Shown here one piece after another: positions 32,346-43,362 of a DNA stretch of 64,000 nt (the stretch's first letter is position 1; every line of letters starts with the position of its first letter). Under the pieces are notes generated by a model, which made no database searches, was not told the DNA's origin, and saw only the letters and a list, made by a program, of their open reading frames with translations. The position numbers and the translations under genes were made by a program. This stretch comes from Episyrphus balteatus (Eukaryota; Arthropoda; Insecta; Diptera; Syrphidae), in contig NC_079134.1 in assembly GCF_945859705.1 (NCBI RefSeq), positions 82,056,275 through 82,120,274 of the forward strand. Direction: 5' to 3'.

Positions 32346-34184
32346 ACAAAACAGGTCGATAAAAATAAAAATATTTTTTGTGATTGGGTTTAATTTGCAC
32401 CTTTTGGGTTCATGGTAAACCAAAATAATAATCACCCTTTCCCCTCCTAAGATTTGCTTTTGTAGTCTTGGGAGCAAAAATACAATTTTCAAACCCTGTG
32501 AGCCTAACTCGAGTCTTATGAGATATAGTGCAAGAACCGTTTATTGTACAAAAAAAAACTGTTAAGGTATAAAATGTAGATAATTTAAAGCTCTACATTT
32601 TTGCAACAGCACTTTATTCGACTTTATTTATAAGAAAAAAGTTATGATGAATACAAGGGTTTTTTGCTCCGAAAAACCCTGTTTTGTTGAGTTCAAACTG
32701 TAATATTTTTTTATCTAACTTCGACTTTGGAAACTTTTATACTTTTTTGAAAACTGCAATACCGGGACAAGTTTTAAAAATAATAAACCACACAATACAA
32801 TTTTTTTCGTCTTGTTGCTCTGAAATAAAAGTAAGAAATTGAGTTTTTATAAAACTCGGAACTGTTAATTAATTTGCAGAAAAATGGCGTATGAAATAAA
32901 AAATATTTTTATTATTTAATTGTTTCTTATTGTTAGGCAATGTTTTAGAGAAAGAATTGTAAAAATCGAAAATCAATTAGGGGCAGAGGAAGCAAAATAT
33001 TGTTGCAAAGTAGGGATTTTTCGAAATTTCATAAGAACTGTAAGTATTTTGGTAACTGGCCAAATTCTGAGAGATCTTAAGTTAGCCTATCAGCCCATTT
33101 TGTTTAATCCATTACTTTTTAGACACCCTGTATATGCAATAAAATAATAAAAAAAACATAGCAAAAAAATTCATTTAACTTTTCAATAAATAAAGAATTT
33201 CAATATGAACTAGTTTGGCTACAGTTTGGATACAGCTATTTGTGTAAGCAGTTATTTTTGTAAAATAAAAATACCTGAGTGAATTACTTTTACCATAAAT
33301 ATTGAAATAGAAGTTATCAAATAATGCCTCAAGCTCCCATTTGACAAAAATTCGAACAAAACGAAAATTTCGATTTAATTTTACTTTTTTCTTCTAAAAT
33401 TTCTTTTTTTTTTATTTTTCTGAATATTAATGTGAAAACAGCATTAAAATGAAGAAAACAAAACAAAAATTAGCCAAATCGGTTAAGACATTTTCGAGTT
33501 TTTGCCAAAATTACGCACGACAATTTTTGTGAAAGACAGATTTAATTGAAAACTGGAAATTGCTCTGGTGACCTCAAAAGCAAATTAAAAAAAAAAAAAT
33601 ATTTTCAAGATGAGTATCAATAAGTCTGTTCAGCGAGGATTTTTCTAGATCAGAACAGGACAGGACAGCACAGTTTCGTGAGAAACGTCAGATCAAGTTA
33701 GAACAGTCATTTAAACGTCAGTTGTCAAAATAAAAAAAAAAAAAAAAAACAAATTGTAAATTATATGAATTTTTTGCTTATCGGTTCTCGTTAGTTTTAT
33801 TTATTTTTTGAGTTTTTACTGCGGAAAATATAATTAAAAATTGTTTTTAATTAGAAAAACCACGAGCACCCGAGAAATATTCGCACAATTAAATCAAAAC
33901 ATATAGAAAAAAAAATGACAGCTTTGCTTTTGACATTTCTCACGAGTCTGTTCTAACCTGATCTTACTCAAAACCAAGAACAGAAAATCCTGTTCTAAAC
34001 TGTTCTAGTTTTGTCAATGAACAGGAAACTAGAACAGTTCAGCACAGAAAAAATCTCAATGAACAGCAAAAAGCTGTACTTTTCTGCCTAGAACAGTCCA
34101 GCACAGCGTCAGTGAACAGACTTAATAAATATCTATCATAATTTCATAGTCACAACCCAAGCACAAATTACGTGTTGACCTGTG
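32346..34184. mobile_element. Insertion in block V, possible ACAGGTC-ended element
   Basis: Comparison with 12650-13322 shows that 32346-34184 is extra. ACAGGTC(G/A)A occurs near the left edge (32350) and inverted at the right (TTGACCTGT near 34175), which may be short terminal repeats. No coding sequence is recognised in its AT-rich interior; a smaller MITE is nested at 33623-34122. Confidence 0.45.
33623..34122. mobile_element. TA-flanked MITE with AGTCTGTTCA ends (500 bp)
   Basis: AGTCTGTTCA at 33623 is inverted at 34113-34122, with TA on both sides (33621-33622 and 34123-34124). Both subterminal regions repeat GAACAG and CAGCACAG motifs many times in both orientations. No transposase. 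Confidence 0.8.
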
Positions 34185-34692
34185 TAATAGCTTCTTCTAA
34201 GCTTACTATATCAAAGAATATGAAGTGAAAAAAATGCTATTCTTTTGAATTTTAGGGCTTTTTAAAAGTTGTGCACATTTTATAACTTCCATGATCGACT
34301 AACGAATAATTATAGGTATTTAACAAATTTATTTTGGATTTTAATGTAAAAATCAACGTGATTTTATATTTTAAAAAATTAGACATAAACTTGCCTCCCA
34401 ATAGTGTTGTATTGACTCCAAACAGATTCAGTCATTTTATAAAAAAAATAATAATTTAATGCTAATTTCAATTGAACTGGAAGGTAGGAGTGAAAAGAAA
34501 GGAACTAATACATATTTTTTTTTAACACATTTTATCAAATTTTCCCAGAATTTGTATATTGCGTGTTTACTTCAATAATTAACAACATGAACACAACATT
34601 CGACCCCATGTCATTGCATACAATTAAAAACCTTAAAGAAAGGTTGGCGGAATCTCTTCGTTTTTTTTTTTGTATAGCATGTCTCATGTTTA
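34185..34692 (+). repeat. Composite-unit block V, copy 2, second part
   Basis: Colinear with 12780-13322, including GTTGTATTGACTCCAAACA and AACATTCGACCCCATGTCAT, and ends at the same TA before MITE M. Confidence 0.8.
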
Positions 34693-34694
34693 TA

Positions 34695-34888
34695 CAGGGT
34701 GATTCAGAAGAAATGAGCCAAAAAGCTAGAGCGTCTAGGTTGGGTTGAGACAAGAAAAAATCGTATGGGACGGGGCGGCCCCACCCCGCTAAACGCGAGA
34801 AAAGACCCTCCTCTCATACGATTTTTTTCTCGTCTCAACTTAACCTACACGCTTTAGCTTTTTGGCTCATTCCTCCTAAATCATCCTG
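34695..34888. mobile_element. MITE M, copy 2, compact form (194 bp)
   Basis: CAGGGTGATTCAG...GAGCCAAAAAGC and its inverse ending CCTG are flanked by TA (34693-34694 and 34889-34890). The arms extend through GTTGAGACAAGAAAAAATCG to a short GC-rich centre (GGGGCGGCCCCACCCC), so almost all of it forms one hairpin. Confidence 0.85.
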
Positions 34889-35015
34889 TATGAAAAATTG
34901 TTTAATTTTATTAGTTAGTGACCTTCTTTCAATAAATATTTATTTTTCCATTGTTCTTTTTTCTAATGAAACTGAAAAATAGCAGCAGAAGATCTTTTAT
35001 AAGGGTACGGTACGT

Positions 35016-35070
35016 CCTGAGCGGCTGAGGGTCTGAGCGGCTGAGCAGCAATCCTGAGCGGCTGAGCGAC
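35016..35070 (+). repeat. CCTGAGCGGCTGAG short repeats (block S)
   Basis: CTGAGCGGCTGAG-type units recur here and, as single or double units, at 35621-35642 and 51599-51660. They mark block S, which reappears with CAAAACCCTACAAGT and a tRNA-like segment after it. Confidence 0.6.
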
Positions 35071-35144
35071 GTCGCGGCGAACTACATTTCATTCTTTTGA
35101 AGAAAAATATTAAAAAATATTAATTTTTTTCGTTAAAATAAAAA

Positions 35145-35195
35145 TAAATAGGCCCCGACAGGAATCGAACCTGAGACTCGAATCTTTGCCTGTCT
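35145..35195 (-). other. tRNA-like 3' half with B box
   Basis: On the minus strand GGTTCGATTCC (35161-35171 inverse) is a perfect B box in a CAGG/CCTG T-arm, followed by TCGGGGCC as a 3' acceptor strand. The expected 5' half (GGCCCCGA with an A box) is not present, so it is a tRNA fragment. Confidence 0.5.
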
Positions 35196-35199
35196 AAGA

Positions 35200-35657
35200 A
35201 GCTATAGCCTAAACGGATGGATCAATTCTCTTCAAACTTGGTATGTAGAAGTTTTTGGAGATTGTGCAGATGATTGTATGGAATTATTTTTTTTAGAATC
35301 TTATCTAACCATACCTGTGATGCACCAATCCTAGAAAAGTATAATTTTCTCAAAAACTCTTTAAACGATTAAAATAAAAAACAACAAAATAACAAAAAAA
35401 AATTTTTTCGAAAGTCATTACTAACGGTACCTATCATAGAACCGTTTTTTTTTTTAACTTTGAATTTCTCATAAAACGATTTATTGAATTTTATCAAAAT
35501 TTTTTATACAAAAGCATTTATATAGTCTCAGTCTAAATCAAAAATAAAATTTTAAAGAAATGCATTTTTGGATTTTTGAAAAATTGTTGAATTTTTTTTT
35601 TTTTTTTAATCAAGTTTTCCTGAACGGCGATCCTGAGCGGCTATTTCAAAACCCTAC
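35200..35657 (+). repeat. Diverged relative of the 9640-10430 repeat
   Basis: GCCTAAACGGATGGATCAAT, CTAACGGTACCTATCATAGA and CATTTTTGGATTTTT follow in the same order as in the element at 9146-10890, with many differences. No paired ends here. Confidence 0.5.
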
Positions 35658-35661
35658 AAGT

Positions 35662-36020
35662 CGGCCATTCCATTTTCACGCTTATTATCCAGTGTATCTC
35701 GTTGAAGAAGCAATCTTTTTTCTTGAAACTTGGTAGGTCTTAAGGGCTAGAGTAGTTGAAGTTCTAGAAGTTTCAAGAAAAAATAATTCAAAATAGCTGA
35801 ATTATTAACAGACAAAGACGGTAACGGAGAAGATTTGTAAGCGTCTTCCCCGTTACCGCTTTATCTGTGAATAATTTGGCTACGTTTAATTAGTTTTTTC
35901 GACATCAACTTTATCATGAGCCCTTAAGACCTACCAAGTTTCAAGAAAAAACATTGCTTCTTCAACGAGATAAACTGAAAACAAGGTCAATATGTCTTCT
36001 CCGTTACCTTGGAATGGCCG
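35662..36020. mobile_element. MITE with CGGCCATTCC ends (359 bp), AAGT duplication
   Basis: CGGCCATTCCA at 35662 is inverted at the right end; AAGT flanks both sides (35658-35661 and 36021-36024). The uninterrupted sister site at 51671-51684 reads CCCTACAAGTGCAAAA and confirms the duplication. The arms pair over long stretches (CTTGAAACTTGGTAGGTCTT with its inverse) around a central CGGTAACGG hairpin. Confidence 0.9.
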
Positions 36021-36085
36021 AAGTGCAAAACTATCGGTGAGTATTCGGCTTACACACGGGAGTCCCAGGTTCGATTCCTAGAAGC
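36021..36085 (+). other. tRNA-like segment with perfect B box
   Basis: GGTTCGATTCC (36068-36078) matches the B-box consensus exactly. It is preceded by GAGTATTCGGCTTACACACG. The copy at 51680-51745 has TGTTCGATTCC. Belongs to block S. Confidence 0.5.
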
Positions 36086-37764
36086 TTTGTATATAAAAAC
36101 TATACTACTCTCGCCGATTGAGATTTTTTGTTTGTTTTCCAAACCGGCGCAAAGTGTGCAATTTTCGCAATCTAGCTGTACTTTAATGAAAAATGTATGT
36201 CTCCCAAATCTAACAAAATTGGTATCATATGAAAGGTAAAACCTCAGACAAGAGAATGGCAAAAAAAAACAACAAGAAAACGACTGTACTTACCGTTCCA
36301 CAGAATCACAAACATTAGCTTGCTTCAAGAAAAAAAAATTTAAAGCTCCTTGCTTTTCTTGTGTCAATTAAATTTATTTTTTTTATTTTAAGTAATATTT
36401 AAGAAATATTTAAGGTAAGTAAATTTTTGTGTGCACTAAAAAATAAAAAAAATAAAAAATCATTTGTGTGAAGACCTAGAGTGTTGTTTTTTTGTGTTGT
36501 TTAACTTTGTAAAGCGTTTTAAAAATGTATCCTCGTGTATCCATCGTGTTTTTGGGCTTAAAATCACCGTTGATGTATTCTATGTTAGAATTCGTTTACT
36601 TTTCGTCTGGTGTGCGAAGCCATTATTTTTTTTTTAAGGTTCATAGGGCAAAAACCAATTTTTTGATCTTTTGAAAAATCGTAAATCACATTTTTACAAA
36701 TTGAAAATTACTTTTTTAGATTCTTGTTGGCAAAATAAGACAAAAAGATTAAATAAAATGTTTCGATATTTTGCTTCGTTTTCGAAATAGAGACAGTTTA
36801 AGAACCAACTCCCAAAACCGTTTGCTCGATGTCGGCTCTTCCCCACCCATTGTGGTACATTTTGTACTCGTATACCACATATTGGACATATAGTTAGATA
36901 TATAATTTTGAAAATCAATATAACCCTTGTAGAAATACATTACTTAACATAATTAAGCTGGTTTGCATCAAAAAAATTAACTGTACTTGGAATTAGAATT
37001 AAGTACCGCTAGATTGGCAAAATTGCACACTGTGCGGCGGCGTCGCTGCGTTCGCCTGGATTTCGTGTGAATTTGCAGAATAAAAAGGGGAAAACAAAAA
37101 TTTGTTTACCTACTTTTTTTTGCTTAGATTTTGTTTCTTTTCGTATTCTTTAGAGGAGAGGGAAGAATTGTTTTACTTCTTTTTGCTTATTTTTTTGTTT
37201 GTTTTCTTATTATTTTTTGTTTGTTTATTTTTTTGTTTTCTGTTTATGATTTGATTATGCATGTGTGCTTATGACCTTGTGTCTTTATAGAGTTTTGTTT
37301 GCAGGTGTGTATTTCCTTGAAATTTAATTTTGAAACTTTTTCTTATTTTTTGATATTGAGGAAAATCGTTAAAATACTTCTTTTTCAATACATGGAAACT
37401 GTAAGAAAATTGTATATAGGTATACAAAAATGATAGCCCATCATGTGAAAGGTACAATCCTAAAACAAAGAAAGGATTTTTTAAAATTCGACCATTTGAT
37501 AAGGTAAATAAGGTGAAAAGACATGGTACAAAAAATGGATTTTCTACACGGAAAGTTGTAGAGAGTTAATTTTATTTCAATCGATAGATAAATTTGTTGT
37601 AAGAATGACACAAGTTTAAAAAAAAATCTAAAAAATTTCAATACTGAGTTATAAACGGTTTTTTAAAACCTATGCATGAGGTAGACCTTCGAAAAGTGGT
37701 TATTATGGATAAGGAACATATTTTACAGAAATTGTAGGTATACCATTGGAAAGTAATCTCATGC
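36086..37764 (+). repeat. Composite-unit block U, copy 2
   Basis: Contains CTCTCGCCGATTGAGATTTT (also at 52650), a unique AT-rich part (36130-36620), then the region colinear with 29270-29506 and 31301-32093. The RTE insertion of copy 1 is absent here. No coding sequence. Confidence 0.75.
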
Positions 37765-37965
37765 ATAACATCAAGTGATATTCTTTTATTTGCTGATGAT
37801 ATGAAGATTTTCAAAGAAATTAAGTCTGACAATGACCGTATCCTTCTACAAAGCGGTATTAACAGTTTTAATGTTAATATGTTTAGCTAAATGCAAAACA
37901 ATTACATTCTCGAGAAAACGAGTCATTAATATTTTTTATTACTATCCAGCAAACGTAGAACTACA
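37765..37965 (+). pseudogene. CR1-like RT fragment (FADD box)
   Basis: Reads ILLFADDMKIFKEIKSDND, then after a frameshift KCKTITFSRKR. This order (catalytic FADD, then KCxxMTFSRKR) is RT motifs C-D of CR1/jockey-type elements and resembles the matching part of element L. Both flanks are non-coding, so only about 65 codons remain. Confidence 0.7.
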
Positions 37966-38127
37966 GAAAAAACCGGTGAAATATGTACGTAAAAGAAGTA
38001 CTTCTTTTACACTGAAAAAAGATAGGAGCTCGGGAAAAAACTCAGTTATATACTTTCTGTATATAAGAATACGTGAAGCAGCTATCTCTTTCTCGCATGC
38101 AAGATGAAATAAATTTCCCCTCCATTA

Positions 38128-38215
38128 AAAGTACAGAAAAATGTACTTCAAAAGTACATCAGCGAAGCACATCTGGAAGTGCTTCTGATGTACATTTGCC
38201 AGTACATTTTTAGCT
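38128..38215. repeat. Imperfect hairpin AAGTACATCAGCGAAGCAC
   Basis: AAGTACATCAGCGAAGCAC is followed after 6 bases by AAGTGCTTCTGATGTACATT, a stem of about 18 bp. The surrounding sequence repeats GTACATTTT-type motifs. Function unknown. Confidence 0.5.
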
Positions 38216-38396
38216 ACAGAATAATCACTGAAACTTCGAATCTGGAAGTACGTTATTATGTGGTGAAATTTGTACGAAAAAGAAGTAGTTAGTTCCTAAA
38301 GAATCTAAACCTTTTGAAATTACACATGAAATTACAAATAAACTCTGAAGTTAAAACTTTGGTTAGAGATTTAGATTTATTCAGTTGAATTATATA

Positions 38397-38893
38397 ATAT
38401 CAAAACATACGTCTTGTGTGACACTTAACTTAAGACCACTATGAGAAATGTTGGCGTTGAATTTCTCGAAAATCATATCTATCCACACTACTGTTGAGGG
38501 GAACAAAATGCATGCCTCGCAATGTGTTTGTAATACGAACGTGCACATCTTGATTGTCACTCGAACGGACTGCATCCAATTCTGTGGCGAGCAAGGAGTC
38601 TCTGACGTCATTTTTATACCCGATATAGAAATGTTGAATGTTGTTTTTATCTAGGATTAGAGCGAACACATCAACAAGTGGTCGGAGGGTACAGACCTGA
38701 GAAAAAAAATAATACTATCAGCTTCACAAAGCGCAGAAGGGAATCTTATTAACTTACACTACAAGTCTGTGGAATGTGGATCACACTCAAGTATTGTAGT
38801 CTCTATTAAACATAGGATTCATTTCACTTGTTCTGGATATCGTGGAGGAACCTTTTGAACTGTAAACTCTGTAAACTCTGGAATTGATCTCCA
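38397..38893 (-). pseudogene. Rme-8: Rme-8 (DNAJC13) pseudogene fragment, two exons and a short intron
   Basis: Rme-8 is a large J-domain protein of endosomes that recruits Hsc70 for receptor recycling. The exon at 38893-38758 encodes PEFTEFTVQKVPPRYPEQVK, a stop, then ILCLIETTILECDPHST. After a 61-bp intron (38757-38697, GTAAGT...TTTTTTTCTCAG) the next exon encodes VCTLRPLVDVFALI, DSLLATELDAVRSSDNQDVH and RGMHFVPLNSSVD. After a frameshift/deletion near 38465 it reads FNANISHSGLKLSVTQD. This order matches the DNAJC13/Rme-8 N-terminal region (recalled animal version: ...LxPLxxVFALxRD...RDSLLAxxLDxVRxSGNxDVxV..., FNANIPYSGxLHxVTQD). A TGA, a one-base shift before the donor, a 9-bp repeat and the lost segment show it is not functional. 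Introns are kept, so it derives from DNA duplication rather than retroposition. A further donor-like GTATGT at 38950-38945 suggests another intron upstream. Confidence 0.75.
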
Positions 38894-38951
38894 CTAGAAG
38901 ACAGAAAAAATCAACAACTATATAATTTATCAATTTTAAAATAAACATACC

Positions 38952-39499
38952 CTTATTTTCCAAATCAATTGGTGGTAGTTTTTGTGTAATTTTTTTATGA
39001 TTTTTTTTTTTCTAAATGCACAAGGCTGAGGCTGTGCATTTTGATGGTGGAAATGGTGGTGGAATTTATGTGGCGTGCCGAAGAATTTGTGCGGTAGATT
39101 GTTTTTTTTAGAAAATAGTTTTCACAAATAACACTAAAAAGATTATTTATTTTTTTAAGTTCAATTATTCTATTTATTTATCAAATGGAGCACAGAAATG
39201 TTTTTTTTTTTTTCTTAACTAATATGTTGCTGTGGCTATCAAGGTTTCACTAGAAAATATAAAATGCAGGAAAAGTCAAATTAATGGCGCGCCGCTATTA
39301 CAAAAGAGACAAAACTTTGTGCATTGCATACATCGCGCTCTTTCCCTCCCATTTACCAAAGAGTTTATTTTTTTCAGGAGAAACAAAACTACAATATTTT
39401 GAGGGGAGAGATTTTGGTAAATAAGGAATCACATACACCTACAAAGTATAGTCTTTGTTGGTGGTTGTAATTTCCCCTTAACTACTGAGGTTTGGTTTG
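38952..39499. other. Non-coding sequence upstream of the Rme-8 fragment
   Basis: No recognisable exon. TGCACAAGGCTGAGGCTGTGCA near 39017 is a small hairpin, and a weak inverted pair (ATTTACCAAAGAG / TTTTGGTAAATAAGG) lies at 39350-39425. Confidence 0.4.
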
Positions 39500-39990
39500 C
39501 AGGGTAGGTTGGGTTGAGACAAGAAAAAATCGTATGGGAAGGAGCTGGGTTCTATTACCCCTTGTTTGGCTGGGAGGGGCAGTAATTTAAAAACAAAATA
39601 TTCAATTAGTAAAACAAATTATTAAAAAATCAACGGTTATACAGCTACAATAACTTGCTAAACCTTTTTGTAAAGCCAACCTTACATACAATTTTGAAAA
39701 AAGATTAGTTTGAAATTTTGTTTTCCAATTTTTTTTTCAAAATTTTAAAAATAAATTTTTTTCAAAAACTATTCCAAAAAATGGCTTTAATGTTTATAAA
39801 AGAAGTTTTGGGCTTTACATAAAAATATAGCAAGTTATTATATAAATTATTATATACAAATTAAGTCAATTTTTTTTAAACTGCCCCACCCCGCTAAACA
39901 CGAGAAAAGACCCTCCTCTCATACGATTTTTTTCTCGTCTCAACTTAACCTACACGCTCTAGCTTTTTGGCTCATTCCTCCTTAGTCATC
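39500..39990. mobile_element. MITE M, copy 3, left end truncated
   Basis: GTTGGGTTGAGACAAGAAAA at about 39506 and its inverse at 39930-39955 pair. The right end CCTGTA is intact near 39988, but the outer CAGGGTGATTCAGG of the left end is missing. The interior (AATATTCAATTAGTAAAACA onward) matches that of copy 1 without the T insertion. Confidence 0.75.
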
Positions 39991-39999
39991 CTGTATAAA

Positions 40000-40835
40000 A
40001 AATTGTTTAATATTATTAGTAAGTGACCTTCTTTCAATAAATGTTTATTTTTCTATTGTTCTTTTTTCTATCTTACACGACTCCGACGTGTAAAAAAGAA
40101 AAAAAATTGTACCTTAAGCCTGCTTAATATAAATTTAGGTATAATATTTATATAAAAAAAGGTAGGTACATAACATAATGAAACTGAAAAACAGCATTTT
40201 GAAGATCTTTTATAAAGCTCCCTTGAATATAATTAAAAAAATATTTTAACTGTTTTTTCTCTTCTGAAGAATTCTGATCCTTAATTATTACTTGCTTCTG
40301 TTATATTTATGAACATTTCACACGAAGTTGGCGACCAGCGTTTTAGTTATCAATTTGCACGTGTGAAAGCACCCATGATAATTATTCCCAACAGCCGGGT
40401 ATTCGGTGCCGTTTATCCGGTTACGGCCTCGTTTGAAGCCTGAAACCGTATAAACAGACTGTTTATCCGGTTGGTAGGAGAAATCTCGTATGGGCACTAT
40501 TGTATTTATATGTATTTCTATAGTTCTATCATCAAGGCGAATCTGGTATTAGTTCAAGTCACCGCTATTTTGAGGTGGCGCTCAGTGTATTTATTTCGTA
40601 CGAATGGGCTCCCAACAGCCGTGTACTCAGTTGCCGGGTTCGTGTGAAATAGGGTGTCCATCTGTTCGCACAAGTAGGGCATGCGGCATGTCGGACGAAG
40701 ACACAGGTGATAAACTGATGAAACAGGACTTTTTTTGAAACGCTAAAAAATAAATTTGCCAAAAAAATTATAATAAATGTATCTAAAATATATTTTACAT
40801 GGGTGTTCCCCATCTACAGAGAAAAAAAATAAGAA
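40000..40835 (+). repeat. Composite-unit block W, copy 2
   Basis: Colinear with 26964-27105 joined to 28425-29130, without the FB palindrome. It ends at AAGAA where element F begins; the rest of the block continues from 51439. Confidence 0.8.
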
Positions 40836-40849
40836 TTTTTAATTTTGGT

Positions 40850-40866
40850 GGGGGCAGCACCCCCAT
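40850..40866 (-). other. 3'-terminal hairpin of element F
   Basis: TGGGGGCAGCACCCCCA forms a 7-bp GC stem in otherwise AT-rich DNA, about 14 bases from the end of F. It may help ORF2 recognise the RNA 3' end. Confidence 0.5.
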
Positions 40867-40926
40867 TTATTCGGCTTAATTCAAGCTACAAAAAAAACTT
40901 AATCTAACTTAAAAACTAACTTATAG

Positions 40927-41827
40927 CTAACTTAGAGGGTGATCGGGACAGTTAAGAAGGCGGTGTTTAAGAAGAGATGTGCTGATGTTGAAATCAAAAT
41001 AGTCAAGGTTGGTGTTTATACTCCGCAACATTCGAGTGAGGGGTTCGTTGGATCCATAGGATGTACGGTGGGAGGACAAATAAAAAAGGCGAGGATTTCT
41101 CAGATTTCGGGGGTTAGTATTGAAAAAGATGGAATTATAGAGAGTTTGACAGTCAACAGATCCGGTAAGAAGTCGGTGAATAAATAGAATATCGTTTATT
41201 TTTCTTCGTTCTTCTAAAGTTTTCAGGTTGATTAGTTGGAGACGATTTTGATAGGGAGGGAGGATAAAGGGATCGTCCCACGGTAGGTGACGAAGAGCGA
41301 AGCGAAGAAAGCGACGTTGAATGCTTTCGATTCTGGCTGTGTGGACATGGTGATATGGTGACCAGACTTGAGAGGCGTATTCGAGGATGGATCTAACGTA
41401 AGTTATATAAAGGGAGCGAGTGGCGAGTCACATAAGGGTTAGAGAATTCTTTGGACCATCGTTTAACAAAACCGAGGGCTGAGTTGGCTTTGTGTATCAT
41501 GTTATCGATGTGCATTAGAAAACTGAGTTCTCGGTCACATATGAGACCAAGATCTCGAATCGTTTCAACAATGGGAATGTGTTCATTGTGGAGTAGGTAG
41601 TAACGGGGAGGAGATTTTATGCGCTTACGTGTGAAGGTCATTGATTGGCATTTGGTTACATTTAATTCGAGACAATGTTTAAGACACCAAACTGAGAAGC
41701 TGTCAAGGTCTGATTGAATAAGTTTTGAATCATTTACCGATGATATTGTTTTAAAAAACTTAGTATCGTCAGCATACAACGAGATATGGGAGTGCTTTAT
41801 GATCATATCGATGTCATTAATGGCAAG
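40927..41827 (-). pseudogene. Element F ORF2: RT motif C to C-terminus
   Basis: Continues directly from 48557 once E#1 is removed. Reads LAINDIDMIIKHSH, SLYADDTKFF (catalytic YADD), LNVTKCQSMTFTRKR, RDLGLICDRELSFLMHID, then after a frameshift near 41430 YASQVWSPYH, FLRFALRHLPWDDPF and HRLLNCPDHPLS, with a TAG stop at 40927-40929. Confidence 0.85.
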
Positions 41828-42036
41828 AATAAACTGTGTAATGTATCACAAAGAATAGACGCAAATTTAAAACGTCCGCAGTCGGCTTTCTTTTATTTGG
41901 TTATAAAATACCTCAGTGCGCGAATTTGACTTTGCCAAGCAAATATCTAACCTCAAACATAAAAATTCGGCACATTGACCAGTGAATAATAAAGAATTAG
42001 TGATTAAAATTTCTAAATAAATAAATAAATAGTTCA

Positions 42037-43362
42037 ATGGAAGATTTCTGCACCCAATCCTCTACAAACACAATGACAAAACGTTCAAAAACACAGCAAG
42101 TAGCACCACCAACACCACCGCCGCCACCACCACAGTTGAAAGGTAATTCTCCAGCAGCAACTGTTCAAAAACGGTCGAAGCCCATACAATCTCAACAAAA
42201 ATCTCTTTCTACACCACCACCATCGAGAATTAGTTCCCCAGGTGTAATGCCCCCAAAAACAAATAATGTCAGCGGAGATCGAACATCTTATCTAACGCTC
42301 TCAACTCTTGAAGAACGGTTAAACAAACACACCAGCATGATCATAAATCGTATAACATCTGAGCTCTCCAAAATTCGCTCTGAACTCTTTGAAAGAATAG
42401 AGCAAACTGTAAATATTTGGACCGACAAGTTGAACAAAGTAAACACAACAATAACTGAAATTATAAATCGTGTTGAATGCATTGAAGCCAAGTCTTTTGA
42501 TGCGCTCACTCTTGGACTTGATAACAAACTGGCCACTGCAAGTACCACAATAACAGATCTTGTGCGGAGAGTCGATATCATTGAAGGAAAATCAGCTGAT
42601 ATGCGTGAGCTGGGTTCAAAGGTTTCATCATTACAACAACATATTGATGAATCGGAGAAAAAAGAGATTGCAGCGGACGCTGTCTTGTTTGGTGTTCCTT
42701 GTTTACCAGAGGAAAACTTAACACTAATCTTCAATCGTCTGTGTTCAACCGCCAACTGCAAGCCCACCAGTATAAAGAACATTTTTCGTTCTCGCTCTCG
42801 AAATTCTGCGAGTCCAGTTTCACCGCCTGTCATAATTAAATTTGCTTGTGTGCAAGAGAAATACTCTACATTAAAGAGCATCACCGTCTACAGAAAGAAA
42901 AAACAAAACAATCAACTCTCATTGCGTGACCTGGGTATGGATTCTGACAAAGCCTGTTTTTTGAATGAAAGCTTATCCAAAAACACTCGCACTCTTCTTC
43001 ACCATGCAATCCGCATGAGGAATAATCACCAACTGTTCAATGCGTACACAAAACATGGTTCTGTTTTCATCAAATTAACATGTTGCGGTAAATTTTACCA
43101 CAACAAGTTTCAACGACCCATTCTTAAAACCTTTAACCTTTTTCCAACCCCCCTTCTTTTTGCGGCTCCAAAATACTTGAAGAGTTTTAAGGGACCTGGT
43201 CCATCAGCCAGAAGCTTACTCTTCGAGCATCTTGGAAATGCAACCCCAACAGGTTTACGAGCACAAATTGGTGTAAATGGTGGTTCACACCTATCCAAAA
43301 TCAATAATCGGACGGATGGTCCTATAAATAACCATACAAGTAAATTGGAAGCATGTGTGTGA
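42037..43362 (+). CDS. Element E ORF1 protein (coiled coil plus FP/L1-ORF1p-like domain)
   Basis: A 441-codon open frame. Residues 20-80 are Pro/Ser/Lys-rich with a PPPPPP run. Residues 85-210 form a heptad-rich coiled coil (LEERLNKHTSMIINRITSEL and following repeats). Residues 215-345 (AVLFGVPCLPEENLTLIFNR, VIIKFACVQEKYSTL, LRDLGMDSDKACFLNESLS, GSVFIKLTCCGKFYHNKF) match the RNA-binding core seen in many insect retroelement ORF1 proteins and related to the FP-protein family fold. Expected role: RNA binding and chaperone in the element RNP. The last 80 residues (after FQRPILKTF) look unrelated to the family and may come from a frame run-on into inserted DNA. The start is the first ATG after the 5' UTR. 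Copy E#2 lacks this ORF. Confidence 0.75.
   Translation: MEDFCTQSSTNTMTKRSKTQQVAPPTPPPPPPQLKGNSPAATVQKRSKPIQSQQKSLSTPPPSRISSPGVMPPKTNNVSGDRTSYLTLSTLEERLNKHTSMIINRITSELSKIRSELFERIEQTVNIWTDKLNKVNTTITEIINRVECIEAKSFDALTLGLDNKLATASTTITDLVRRVDIIEGKSADMRELGSKVSSLQQHIDESEKKEIAADAVLFGVPCLPEENLTLIFNRLCSTANCKPTSIKNIFRSRSRNSASPVSPPVIIKFACVQEKYSTLKSITVYRKKKQNNQLSLRDLGMDSDKACFLNESLSKNTRTLLHHAIRMRNNHQLFNAYTKHGSVFIKLTCCGKFYHNKFQRPILKTFNLFPTPLLFAAPKYLKSFKGPGPSARSLLFEHLGNATPTGLRAQIGVNGGSHLSKINNRTDGPINNHTSKLEACV

Noticed and set aside
38390..38611. Independent small gene encoding FNANISHSGLKLSVTQD
   Set aside because: It is the frameshifted continuation of the Rme-8 exon; the motif corresponds to the conserved FNANIPYSG segment.
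40939..41187. 82-codon open frame on the plus strand
   Set aside because: Antisense of the F ORF2 C-terminus, which reads through the same bases with family-specific motifs.
42288..42884. 198-codon open frame on the minus strand
   Set aside because: Antisense of the E ORF1 coiled coil, whose heptad pattern makes the opposite strand open by chance.
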